Below, in pieces: positions 50,229-60,552 of a stretch of 64,000 bases of DNA. The first letter of the stretch is position 1; every line of letters begins with the position of its first letter. Origin of the DNA: Paracyclopina nana (lineage: Eukaryota > Arthropoda > Copepoda > Cyclopoida > Cyclopettidae); assembly GCA_019096065.1 (NCBI GenBank), contig JAGUCH010000002.1, positions 7,700,501-7,764,500 of the forward strand. The letters are read 5' to 3'. Below the pieces are notes generated by a model. The model did no database searches and had not been told where the DNA came from. It saw only the letters and a list, made by a program, of their open reading frames with translations. A program made the position numbers and the translations under genes.

Positions 50229-53200
50229 TCTAGCTCTAGCCAAACGCACCATATAGTGAAGTTTTTGAGTTAGGACCAGTTTTGGACTTCTTGGGACCTA
50301 ACTCATGAGGTCCAATTAGCTTTTGGACTTAGAGATGCCTCAAAGTAGTTTTTGCGTTTTTCGGCTCTAGCCAAACGCACCATGTAGCAAAGTTTTTGAG
50401 TTAGGACCAGTTTTGGACTCCATGGGACCTAACTCATGAGGTCCAATTAGCTTTTGGACTTAGAGATGCCTCAAAGTAGTTTTTGCCTCATAGCCTGGTT
50501 TTCATTACTATGGGTGCGTTTTTCGGCTCTAGCCAAACGCACCATGTAGCAAAGTTTTGAGTTAGGACCATTTTTGTACTACATGTGACCTACCTAGTGA
50601 GGTCCAATTAGCTTTTGGACTTAGAGATGCCTCAAAGTAGTTTTTGCCTCATAGCCTGGTTTTCATTACTATGGGTGCGTTTTCGCGTTTTTCGGCTCTA
50701 GCCAAACGCACCATGTAGCAAAGTTTTTGAGTTAGGACCAGTTTTGGACTCCATGGGACCTAACTCATGAGGTCCAATCAGCTTTTGGACCTAGAGATGC
50801 CTCAAAGTAATTTTTGACTCATAGCCTGGTTTTTATTACTATGGGTGCGTTTTCGCGTTTTTCGGCTCTAGCCAAACGCACCATGTAGTGAAGTTTTTGA
50901 GTTAGGACCAGTTCTGGACTTCTTGGGACCTAACTCATGAGGTCCAATCAGCTTTTGGACCTAGAGATGCCTCAAAGTAATTTTTGACTCATAGCCTGGT
51001 TTTTATTACTATGGGTGCGTTTTCGCGTTTTTCGGCTCTAGCCAAACGCACCATGTAGCAAAGTTTTTGAGTTAGGACCAGTTCTGGACTTCTTGGGACC
51101 TAACTCATGAGGTCCAATCAGCTTTTGGACCTAGAGATGCCTCAAAGTAATTTTTGACTCATAGCCTGGTTTTTATTACTATGGGTGCGTTTTCGCGTTT
51201 TTCGGCTCTAGCCAAACGCACCATGTAGTGAAGTTTTTGAGTTAGGACCAGTTTTGGACTTCTTGGGACCTAACTCATGATGTCCAATTAGCTTTTGGAC
51301 TTAGAGATGCCTCAAAGTAGTTTTTGCCTCATAGCCTGGTTTTCATTACTATGGGTGCGTTTTCGCGTTTTTCGGCTCTAGCCAAACGCACCATGTAGCA
51401 AAGTTTTTGAGTTAGGACCGGTCTTGGACTCCATGGGACCTAACTCATGAGGTCCAATCAGCTTTTGGACCTAGAGATGCCTCAAAGTAATTTTTGACTC
51501 ATAGCCTGGTTTTTATTACTATGGGTGCGTTTTCGCGTTTTTCGGCTCTAGCCAAACGCACCATGTAGTGAAGTTTTTGAGTTAGTACCAGTTTTGGACT
51601 TCTTGGGACCTAACTCATGAGGTCCAATTAGCTTTTGGATTTAGAGATGCCTCAAAGTAATTTTTGCCTCATAGCCTGGTTTTCATTACTATGGGTGTGT
51701 TTTTGCGTTTTTCGGCTCTAGCCAAACGCACCATGTAGTGAAGTTTTTGAGTTAGGACCAGTTTTGGACTCCTTGGGACCTAACTCATGAGGTCCAATCA
51801 GCTTTTGGACCTAGAGATGCCTCAAAGTAATTTTTGCCTCTTAGCCTGGTTTTTATTACCATGGGTGCGTCTTCGCGTTTTTCGGCTCTAGCCAAACGCA
51901 CCATGTAGCAAAGTTTTTGAGTTAGGACCAGTTTTGGACTTCTTGGGACCTAACTCATGATGTCCAATTAGCTTTTGGACTTAGAGATGCCTCAAAGTAG
52001 TTTTTGCCTCATAGCCTGGTTTTCATTACTATGGATGTGTTTTCGCGTTTTTCGGCTCTAGCCAAACGCACCATGTAGCAAAGTTTTTGAGTTAGGACCA
52101 GTTTTGGACTCCATGGGACCTAACTCATGAGGTCCAATCAGCTTTTGGACCTAGAGATGCCTCAAAGTAATTTTTGACTCATAGCCTGGTTTTTATTACT
52201 ATGGGTGCGTTTTCGCGTTTTTCGGCTCTAGCCAAACGCACCATGTAGTGAAGTTTTTGAGTTAGGACCAGTTTTGGACTCCATGGGACCTAACTCATGA
52301 GGTCCAATCAGCTTTTGGACCTAGAGATGCCTCAAAGTAATTTTTGACTCATATCCTGGTTTTTATTACTATGGGTGCGTTTTCGCGTTTTTCGGCTCTA
52401 GCCAAACGCACCATGTAGTGAAGTTTTTGAGTTAGGACCAGTTCTGGACTTCTTGGGACCTAACTCATGAGGTCCAATCAGCTTTTGGACCTAGAGATGC
52501 CTCAAAGTAGTTTTTGCCTCATAGCCTGGTTTTCATTACTATGGGTGCGTTTTCGCGTTTTTCGGCTCTAGCCAAACGCACCATGTAGTGAAGTTTTTGA
52601 GTTAGGACCAGTTTTGGACTTCTTGGGACCTAACTCATGATGTCCAATTAGCTTTTGGACTTAGAGATGCCTCAAAGTAGTGTTTGCCTCATAGCCTGGT
52701 TTTCATTACTATGAGTGCGTTTTCGCGTTTTTCGGCTCTAGCCAAACGCACCATGTAGCAAAGTTTTTGAGTTAGGACCAGTTTTGGACTCCATGGGACC
52801 TAACTCATGAGGTCCAATCAGCTTTTGGACCTAGAGATGCCCCAAGTTATTTTTGACTCATAGCCTGGTTTTTATTACTATGGGTGCGTTTTCGCGTTTT
52901 TCGGCTCTAGCCAAACGCACCATGTAGTGAAGTTTTTGAGTTAGGACCAGTTTTGGACTTCTTGGGACCTAACTCATGAGGTCCAATCAGCTTTTGGACC
53001 TAGAGATGCCTCAAAGTAGTTTTTGCCTCATAGCCTGGTTTTCATTACTATGGGTGCGTTTTCGCGTTTTTCGGCTCTAGCCAAACGCACCATGTAGCAA
53101 AGTTTTTGAGTTAGGACCAGTTTTGGACTCCATGGGACCTAACTCATGAGGTCCAATCAGCTTTTGGACCTAGAGATGCCTCAAAGTAATTTTTGACTCA

Positions 53201-55324
53201 TAGCCTGGTTTTTATTACTATGGGTGCGTTTTCGCGTTTTTCGGCTCTAGCCAAACGCACCATGTAGTGAAGTTTTTGAGTTAGGACCAGTTTTGGACTC
53301 CTTGGGACCTAACTCATGAGGTCCAATTAGCTTTTGGACTTAGAGATGCCTCAAAGTAATTTTTGACTCATAGCCTGGTTTTTATTACTATGGGTGCGTT
53401 TTCGCGTTTTTCGGCTCTAGCCAAACGCACCATGTAGTGAAGTTTTTGAGTTAGGACCAGTTTTGGACTTCTTGGGACCTAACTCATGATGTCCAATTAG
53501 CTTTTGGACTTAGAGATGCCTCAAAGTAGTTTTTGCCTCATAGCCTGGTTTTCATTACTATGAGTGCGTTTTCGCGTTTTTCGGCTCTAGCCAAACGCAC
53601 CATGTAGTGAAGTTTTTGAGTTAGGACCAGTTTTGGACTTCTTGGGACCTAACTCATGAGGTCCAATTAGCTTTTGGACTTAGAGATGCCTCAAAGTAAT
53701 TTTTGCCTCATAGCCTGGTTTTCATTACTATGGGTGTGTTTTTGCGTTTTTCGGCTCTAGCCAAACGCACCATGTAGTGAAGTTTTTGAGTTAGGACCAG
53801 TTTTGGACTCCTTGGGACCTAACTCATGAGGTCCAATCAGCTTTTGGACCTAGAGATGCCTTAAAGTAATTTTTGCCTCCTAGACTGGTTTTTATTACCA
53901 TGGGTGCGTCTTCGCGTTTTTCGGCTCTAGCCAAACGCACCATGTAGCAAAGTTTTTGAGTTAGGACCAGTTTTGGACTTCTTGGGACCTAACTCATGAG
54001 GTCCAATCAGCTTTTGGACCTAGAGATGCATCAAAGTAGTTTTTGCCTCATAGCCTGGTTTTCATAACTATGGGTGCGTTTTCGCGTTTTTCGGCTCTAG
54101 CCAAACGCACCATGTAGTGAAGTTTTTGAGTTAGGACCAGTTTTGGACTTCTTGGGACCTAACTCATGAGGTCCAATTAGCTTTTGGACTTAGAGATGCC
54201 TCAAAGTAGTTTTTGCCTCATAGCCTGGTTTTCATTACTATGAGTGCGTTTTCGCGTTTTTCGGCTCTAGCCAAACGCACCATGTAGCAAAGTTTTTGAG
54301 TTAGGACCAGTTTTGGACTCCATGGGACCTAACTCATGAGGTCCAATCAGCTTTTGGACCTAGAGATGCCTCAAAGTAATTTTTGACTCATAGCCTGGTT
54401 TTTATTACTATGGGTGCGTTTTCGCGTTTTTCGGCTCTAGCCAAACGCACCATGTAGTGAAGTTTTTGAGTTAGGACCAGTTCTGGACTTCTTGGGACCT
54501 AACTCATGAGGTCCAATCAGCTTTTGGACCTAGAGATGCCTCAAAGTAGTTTTTGCCTCATAGCCTGGTTTTCATTACTATGGGTGCGTTTTCGCGTTTT
54601 TCGGCTCTAGCCAAACGCACCATGTAGCAAAGTTTTTGAGTTAGGACCAGTTTTGGACTCCATGGGACCTAACTCATGAGGTCCAATCAGCTTTTGGACC
54701 TAGAGATGCCTCAAAGTAATTTTTGACTCATAGCCTGGTTTTTATTACTATGGGTGCGTTTTCGCGTTTTTCGGCTCTAGCCAAACGCACCATGTAGTGA
54801 AGTTTTTGAGTTAGGACCAGTTTTGGACTCCATGGGACCTAACTCATGAGGTCCAATCAGCTTTTGGACCTAGAGATGCCTCAAAGTAATTTTTGACTCA
54901 TATCCTGGTTTTTATTACTATGGGTGCGTTTTCGCGTTTTTCGGCTCTAGCCAAACGCACCATGTAGTGAAGTTTTTGAGTTAGGACCAGTTCTGGACTT
55001 CTTGGGACCTAACTCATGAGGTCCAATCAGCTTTTGGACCTAGAGATGCCTCAAAGTAGTTTTTGCCTCATAGCCTGGTTTTCATTACTATGGGTGCGTT
55101 TTCGCGTTTTTCGGCTCTAGCCAAACGCACCATGTAGCAAAGTTTTTGAGTTAGGACCAGTTTTGGACTTCTTGGGACCTAACTCATGATGTCCAATTAG
55201 CTTTTGGACTTAGAGATGCCTCAAAGTAGTTTTTGCCTCATAGCCTGGTTTTCATTACTATGAGTGCGTTTTCGCGTTTTTCGGCTCTAGCCAAACGCAC
55301 CATGTAGTGAAGTTTTTGAGTTAT
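50214..55324 (-). repeat. Satellite array, inverted part (~170-bp units)
   Basis: About 30 units in opposite orientation. CCATGTAG recurs every 170 bp (for example 50881, 51051). Variants TAGTGAAG and TAGCAAAG, CCATGGGACC and CTTGGGACC, and rarer private changes mark higher-order blocks. The array ends abruptly at ...GAGTTATGTTAAG near 55324. Confidence 0.93.
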
Positions 55325-55384
55325 GTTAAGTTTGAGTTTTTGACCTAACTCATCTATTTCTCTATTTGATTACTAGTTTAATTT

Positions 55385-55470
55385 TTGTTTTGGTGCGGTT
55401 TTTAGTATGGTGCGTTATGTTGCTATTGGGTGCGTTTCGGTGCTATACGGTGCGGTTTTTTGTATATACG
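55385..55470. repeat. Right outer flank, inverted copy of the left flank
   Basis: GGTGCGGTTTTTAGTATGG (from 55392) and CTATTGGGTGCGTTTCGGTGC are the reverse complement of 37321-37360, apart from a ~10-bp insertion (CGTTATGTTG). Confidence 0.65.
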
Positions 55471-56494
55471 GTTTGTGGCAAAGAGAAGATTCTCTGAAAT
55501 CAGGAACATTTTGTAAATGTCTTCAAATGACAGCTCATATTTTGGTTTTATGCTACAATATCATCAGTTTTTTCATGAAAGTAGTAGGAAAAGGTGCTGC
55601 ATTCAGGGGCCTAAGATCAGCGGAGGAATTTCTGAAATGCAGGAAATGAGCTCCCTCTATAGTTTCTTACGCTCAAATGCGAGGCTTATACTGCTAGCCT
55701 AGCTTCAGTAGCAAAAGTTCAGTTTGGCAAATTAACTTACCGATCAAGCTCATGCTCCATAAAATTATGCTAAGTAATGTTGTGCCTGTATAAATATTTG
55801 AGAATGGAGCTAACTTAAGGTAACATTAAGTCGAGTAAAAAGTCAATGCAGAAAGCTTTTTTTCGAACAATGCAATGGCAACTTTTTTAATATCAAACCA
55901 AAATTGTAATAATCAATTTGGTTTGATTAAAATATCTTTTGTGCCCTTAAAAATGAATGGTGCCTTTAATTGCAATGCCTTTTTTTCGCAGTGCCTATTT
56001 ATGTAGGTGCCTTTTCCAAAAAGAGCCCTTTACCAGCAATCCAAAGCTAATGTTAATGTTACATAATGCCATTAACTATATGTTCATAAAATGTATAAGT
56101 TTCTATGAGGGCTACTTTAAAGTATGATGGCTCAGAATATTTGGGTAGGAAGAGCTCTGGTCAAAAAATTGTATTGTATAGAAAAATCCGATTTTATATG
56201 TACAGAGTGGAATTGGGACAAAAAACTTGAGAGTAAAACGTGCACTGATCAACTAAATCTACCCCAAAGCCAAGACCAGGGGCACTTCTGAGTCCATCTC
56301 ATATGATGAATGCCCCAATAATGTATGATAACTTATGGGATCGGTTTCATCAGTCTTTAACCGCTCGCAATAAATGTGAGCGATGCAGTTTTTTTAAACC
56401 TGGTACTAATTTTTGATAATTTTTGGCTTTAGGTGAGTTTAAGTAATCAAAGCCGCATATCTAATTTTAAATTATTTTCAACAGAATTATTTAC

Positions 56495-56722
56495 TTTGAA
56501 TAAAAATACTTGATTTTCAATAAAAATATTCGATTTTCAATAAAAATATTCGATTTTCAATAGAAATATTCGATTCTCTAAATCATTTGATTTTCAATAC
56601 AATCGTTTGATTTTCAAGAAAATCATAGTTTGATTTTCAATAATATCATAGTTTGATTTTCAATAATATCATAGTTTGATTTTCAATAATATCATAGTTT
56701 GATTTTCAATAAAATCAAGATT
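56495..56722. repeat. AT-rich minisatellite, 20- and 23-bp units
   Basis: The core GATTTTCAATAA recurs about ten times: first as ~20-bp units (with AAAATATTC), then as 23-bp units (with TATCATAGTTT), degenerating at both ends. Confidence 0.85.
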
Positions 56723-56972
56723 TTTCTAAGATTATTTGATTTCCCATAAAATTATTTGAGTATACTTGAACGTGAAGACGGCGTTTCTTGAAAAATCGAG
56801 CAATTCTGAGACAAGGCTACGCTATGCAATAATGAATGCAACTTGCATTCTGGCAATGCCAAATGCAAAAAATATCGTAGGCTCATTATAATTAGCTCTT
56901 TGTATAACTTTTGCTTTGTTTCGAAATATTTTCAAAGTGGCTTTTTTTAGTTAAAGATTTTTAGTAAAATGA

Positions 56973-56981
56973 AACCGGTTT
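56973..56981. promoter_or_regulatory. AACCGGTTT motif upstream of GILT-2
   Basis: Same nine bases as upstream of GILT-1, 73 nt before the start codon. Matches the Grainyhead consensus. Confidence 0.4.
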
Positions 56982-57045
56982 TACAATCATTGTAGACAGA
57001 CAGTCATATATTCTGCCAGCAAAACAGAAGATAAACTGCAAAAAC

Positions 57046-57705
57046 ATGAAGGACTTTATCAAAGGAGTAATTTTGATCGTCTTTTTTACTGCTCAAGTTT
57101 TTGCTCAAAACGAGAGTAAACCTGTACAGTTGGACCTTTTTTACGAAGCTCTCTGCCCCGATTGTACTGGGTTCGTAACCTCTCAGCTCTATCCAACCTG
57201 GAAAGCGCTTAGGCGTCATGGAATTTTTTCTGTGTCATTATACCCATTTGGAAATGCCAAAGAAACATTGCTGCCCAATGGAACATACCAGTACACTTGC
57301 CAACACGGAGAAGACGAATGTAAAGGAAATCTACTCGAGGCTTGCGTCATCAAAAAGGCCAATTTTGACGCTAACGCATACATGTCTACCATTGCCTGCA
57401 TCGAAGATGAAGTTATGTCGGGAGAAAATATTGAGGATGCTGTAAACATGTGCTTACGTTTTTACATGCCCATGAAAAGTAACTCATGGGTGAATGAATG
57501 TGCCAACGGTCCTGAAGGAGCCAGGCTCATGCACAAAATTGCGGTGAGGACCAATGGTCTGAATCCAAAGCACACTTACGTTCCCTGGCTGCTATTTAAT
57601 GGAATCCATACGGAAGAGTACGACAACGAAGCAACAACCAACTTGATGGGTCTTGTGTGCAACCTGTACAAAGGCCCAAAGCCAGACGTTTGCTCCTCTT
57701 CATAA
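57046..57705 (+). CDS. GILT-like lysosomal thiol reductase, copy 2
   Basis: 219 aa, single exon. Signal peptide MKDFIKGVILIVFFTAQVFA, then an active site CPDC (in FYEALCPDCTGFV) and signature CQHGEDECKGN. Residues between these and the TYVPWLLFNG block are closely similar to copy 1, so the two are tandem duplicates. The CXXC spacer differs (Pro-Asp against Pro-Gly), which may change redox potential. An insertion (RFYMPMKSNSW) relative to copy 1 lies before the ECANGPEG block. The stop is only 7 bp from the facing zinc-finger stop. Confidence 0.95.
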   Translation: MKDFIKGVILIVFFTAQVFAQNESKPVQLDLFYEALCPDCTGFVTSQLYPTWKALRRHGIFSVSLYPFGNAKETLLPNGTYQYTCQHGEDECKGNLLEACVIKKANFDANAYMSTIACIEDEVMSGENIEDAVNMCLRFYMPMKSNSWVNECANGPEGARLMHKIAVRTNGLNPKHTYVPWLLFNGIHTEEYDNEATTNLMGLVCNLYKGPKPDVCSSS

Positions 57706-57712
57706 TATTTAT

Positions 57713-58873
57713 TCAAATTTGAATGCCATGAACGTCTCGCCGGTGGATATGCATCCATTGCTCTTTGGAAAAGCTCTTATCACACATTTCGCAAGTAAAC
57801 TTGATACCATGAACTTTGACTAGATGACGGCGAAAGCCACTGTTTGACTGTAACGTTTTCCCACAAAAGCCACATAGATACGATTTGGAGACCTCGCAGG
57901 CTTTTCCGTGAGAGTCATGGGCATGCTCTCCAAGAAGGTGGCGGGTGCGAAATACTTTCCCACAAACTTCACAAACATGTCCTTTGGATTTTCTATCCCC
58001 CTTGGAATGCTTCTTGACGTGACTATTGAGCATTGATTTGTTCACGCAAGAATAACTGCATTGCAAGCACTTGTAAGGCTTTTCACCAGTGTGTCGTCTT
58101 TCGTGGCTCTTGAGCGATTTTGCCTCTTTGAATATTTTGCCGCATAAGTAACAAGCTAGTGGTATTGGGTGCGCTCTAATAACGTGGCAAGTCAGCAGAG
58201 TTTGAGTGGGAAATTTCTCCTCACATTCCTTGCAATGGAAAATGAGATCTGATTCTGTGGCATGGCAGTCCCTGAAATGCTGCCACACTCCAGTCGTTTT
58301 CGACCATGACAATCGGTTGCTCTCCTCAGCATCAGCTCCGACTGCACAGTCTTTGATTGAGCACAAAAAACGTTTCTCTCCATTAATTATAGCACGGGAC
58401 CATAATGCCCTCGGTCTGACAGCTTCACAAGAGTGGCTTAGCAATCGTTTTCTTTGCCCGAAAACTTTGCTGCAGCTGAAACATTCATATTTGTACGTTT
58501 TTCCATCTACAACGAATCTCTTGAATTCGGCCGAATCCGCAGAATCTTCAGCTTCTAGCATTTCATTTTTTAATCCTTCGCCTACTTCAAGCTCAGGACA
58601 AGAATTAAAAAGAAACTCGAGCTCTTGGGGTACTTGAACGAGAGAGGATTTACTGTAGAGCTGAGGCTTGTCGCTGAAACTTGGCAGAGCGAATGTGTCG
58701 TCGCCGGAGCTCAAATGGCAATAGCTATCAATTAAGCTTTTTAGCTGATCCACTAGCCCAAAAATATCTTCCACAAGCATTTGGATGCCGCTAATCTCGC
58801 CTCGAAAGCATTTTCTCTTCGTGTTGGCCAGGATGAGCTTCCAAAGATCGCCTTTGTCCATAGTGCGCTCCAT
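57713..58873 (-). CDS. C2H2 zinc-finger protein, 386 aa
   Basis: Single exon. The N-terminal ~120 residues are acidic/helical without a ZAD, BTB or KRAB domain. About nine C2H2-like fingers follow, including [21 protein letters not shown], a TGEKPYKC linker and [22 protein letters not shown]. The second module is unusual: W-x-R...C-x4-C...VWQHFRDCH, a long-loop finger also found twice in the neighbour at 60553. Probably a nuclear DNA-binding factor with unknown targets. Head-to-head with the kinase at 59077 (203 bp). Confidence 0.88.
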   Translation of the reverse strand: MERTMDKGDLWKLILANTKRKCFRGEISGIQMLVEDIFGLVDQLKSLIDSYCHLSSGDDTFALPSFSDKPQLYSKSSLVQVPQELEFLFNSCPELEVGEGLKNEMLEAEDSADSAEFKRFVVDGKTYKYECFSCSKVFGQRKRLLSHSCEAVRPRALWSRAIINGEKRFLCSIKDCAVGADAEESNRLSWSKTTGVWQHFRDCHATESDLIFHCKECEEKFPTQTLLTCHVIRAHPIPLACYLCGKIFKEAKSLKSHERRHTGEKPYKCLQCSYSCVNKSMLNSHVKKHSKGDRKSKGHVCEVCGKVFRTRHLLGEHAHDSHGKACEVSKSYLCGFCGKTLQSNSGFRRHLVKVHGIKFTCEMCDKSFSKEQWMHIHRRDVHGIQI

Positions 58874-59076
58874 TTACTCATTCCTCTTCATATTCCGCTA
58901 TTCTTGTTATGATTTTCGTTTTGACAAGATGCGGCGTTGCCAGACAACTTGACAAAACTGATAAAAAAGCCATAGCTAGAATTTAAAAATTGGTCAATAC
59001 CAGAATATGACCAAGTAAATTAATTTATTGTCAAATTGAGCGGGGTCAATGACCTCTGTACAAAAATAATTTAAAT
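58874..59076. promoter_or_regulatory. Divergent spacer, zinc-finger gene / kinase
   Basis: 203 bp between opposed start codons, so a shared bidirectional promoter is likely. No TATA box placed correctly for either gene. Confidence 0.45.
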
Positions 59077-60551
59077 ATGGATTCTTTTGGGCGAAAGCTG
59101 GTTTCGATCGGAAACTATCGCTTAACAGGCTGCTCTTTAGGCGAGGGCTCATTTGGCAAAGTAGAGCTTGCATATCATACCAAAACCAAGACAAAAGTTG
59201 CGCTCAAAGTCATTTTCAAGGCAGAAATACGTGATCCATACGTAATGAGAAACATTAGCAGGGAAGCTTTCATACTGCTAAGCCTCAATCATCCCAATAT
59301 CGTTAGGCTCGTCGAGGTATGCCACACTTCCCTCCTTTTCTGCTTATGCATCGAGTACATTGAGGGTAGGACGCTATGGGATGAGCTGCGTTGTAAAGGT
59401 CGGTTTCATGAGTATCAAGCAAAAGGAATTTGCGGGCAACTCATCGGAGCCATTCATTACATCCACAAAAGAGGAATCTTGCACAGAGACCTGAAGCTAG
59501 AAAATGTTATGCTCAGCCGCAACAGGGTTGTTTTGCTGGATTTCGGGCTCTCTACACACTGGTCACCGAACAGGAACATGAATACTTTTTGTGGCAGCCC
59601 CGAGTACGCAGCTCCTGAACTTTATAGGAAAGACCACGCCTACGGACCTGGAGTAGACATTTGGAGCTTTGGGAGTAAGTACCAAGTCAAATACTCCAAC
59701 GTAAATTTTTTAGCACTCAACTCTACTTAGTCATTTTATACGCCTTGACAATTGGAAAGCTTCCATTTAACCTCGACCAGCGAGCAGGTGCGGCGACCAA
59801 GGAACCTTCGTTGGGCCCTCTAATTTCTAAAATTGCCAATGGAATGCAAACATCATACCAAATATGGGAGCTTAGTAATGTGTCAATTCTATGCAGAACA
59901 TTGATCAAGAGATGCCTTGACCTCAATCCCGCTACGAGGGCCACCGCATATTTTATTATGAATGACCCTTGGATTTTAGTTGGTAACCCTTTGGATCATT
60001 TAATCACTTCTTCTGGCAGGATAATACAACGCGAAAGTGTGTCTAAGTCGTTATGGAGAGTGAGAGAGGCCCTAAAATGCTCAACCAGCTCTATTAACCA
60101 CATAGCATGTTATATCAAAGTACGTGAAAATTTTGTGGATTATTATGCTTATTATTGATAATTAATTGATCTTTGCTCGTGCTTATTATAGCAACGACCG
60201 TTTGGCACAACTGCAGGATTATATAGGCTTTACGAAATGAGCTCCGAGACAGCTAGGCAACGAACTCCCTTCAAGGATCTGACCAACTGTGCTGAGCTGG
60301 GACCAAACGTGAAAGTGCTAGGCAGTGCACCCAAGAAATACAATATTGCTAACAACGAACTGGGGGTTACCAAGACAAGAAGCATTCTGAAGAAAAGTAC
60401 GCTACACTGCTCTCAAAAGAAAACCGTGAGATTTGAAGTTTATGGCGACAAAAGGCTAAATCAAACTATGACGCTCCCTTGTAATCAAAGGCGTTTACAA
60501 TGCAACTCGATCCTGCAGACTGAGGATAGTAAAAAAATATATATTCGATAA
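59077..60551 (+). CDS. HUNK / AMPK-related serine/threonine kinase
   Basis: Exons 59077..59674, 59731..60119 and 60192..60551 give 448 aa. Kinase domain: GNYRLTGCSLGEGSFGKVELA (Gly loop), VALKVIF (Lys), HRDLKLENVML, LLDFGLS, FCGSPEYAAPELY and DIWSFG|IILYALTIGKLPF, all intact, so it should be active. SREAFILLSLNHPNIV and YVMRN resemble HUNK more than classic AMPK or MARK. After the kinase comes a segment like the HUNK post-catalytic helix (INHIACYIK), then a basic tail with RTPFKDL and ILKKSTLHCSQKKTVRFEV, the latter an RVxF-like PP1-docking candidate (VRFE). HUNK orthology is probable, not proven; a divergent TSSK or NIM1 relative is the alternative. Confidence 0.82.
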
Positions 60552-60552
60552 A

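Larger units (their letters stand above)
37262..55470. repeat. Composite foldback-like satellite block
   Basis: Two head-to-head arrays of a ~170-bp unit (37500-50213 in one orientation, 50214-55324 in the other) are enclosed by flanks that are themselves inverted copies (37292-37395 against 55385-55443). The left array is split by a Bel/Pao element. Overall this is one giant inverted repeat, reminiscent of foldback transposons whose arms are tandem repeats. No transposase gene is present inside. Confidence 0.7.
55471..57045. other. Non-coding interval, satellite block to GILT-2
   Basis: 1.6 kb AT-rich DNA. An 80-codon frame at 55407-55649 starts in the repeat flank and has no protein-like features. 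A minisatellite occupies 56495-56722, and the GILT-2 promoter region follows. Confidence 0.45.

Noticed and set aside
37500-55324. Regular direct repeats considered as a CRISPR array
   Set aside because: Units are ~170 bp with no unique spacers, in a eukaryotic context with introns. This is satellite DNA.
55407-55649. 80-aa ORF at the right edge of the satellite block
   Set aside because: Starts inside the inverted flank repeat and has no conserved features; chance frame.
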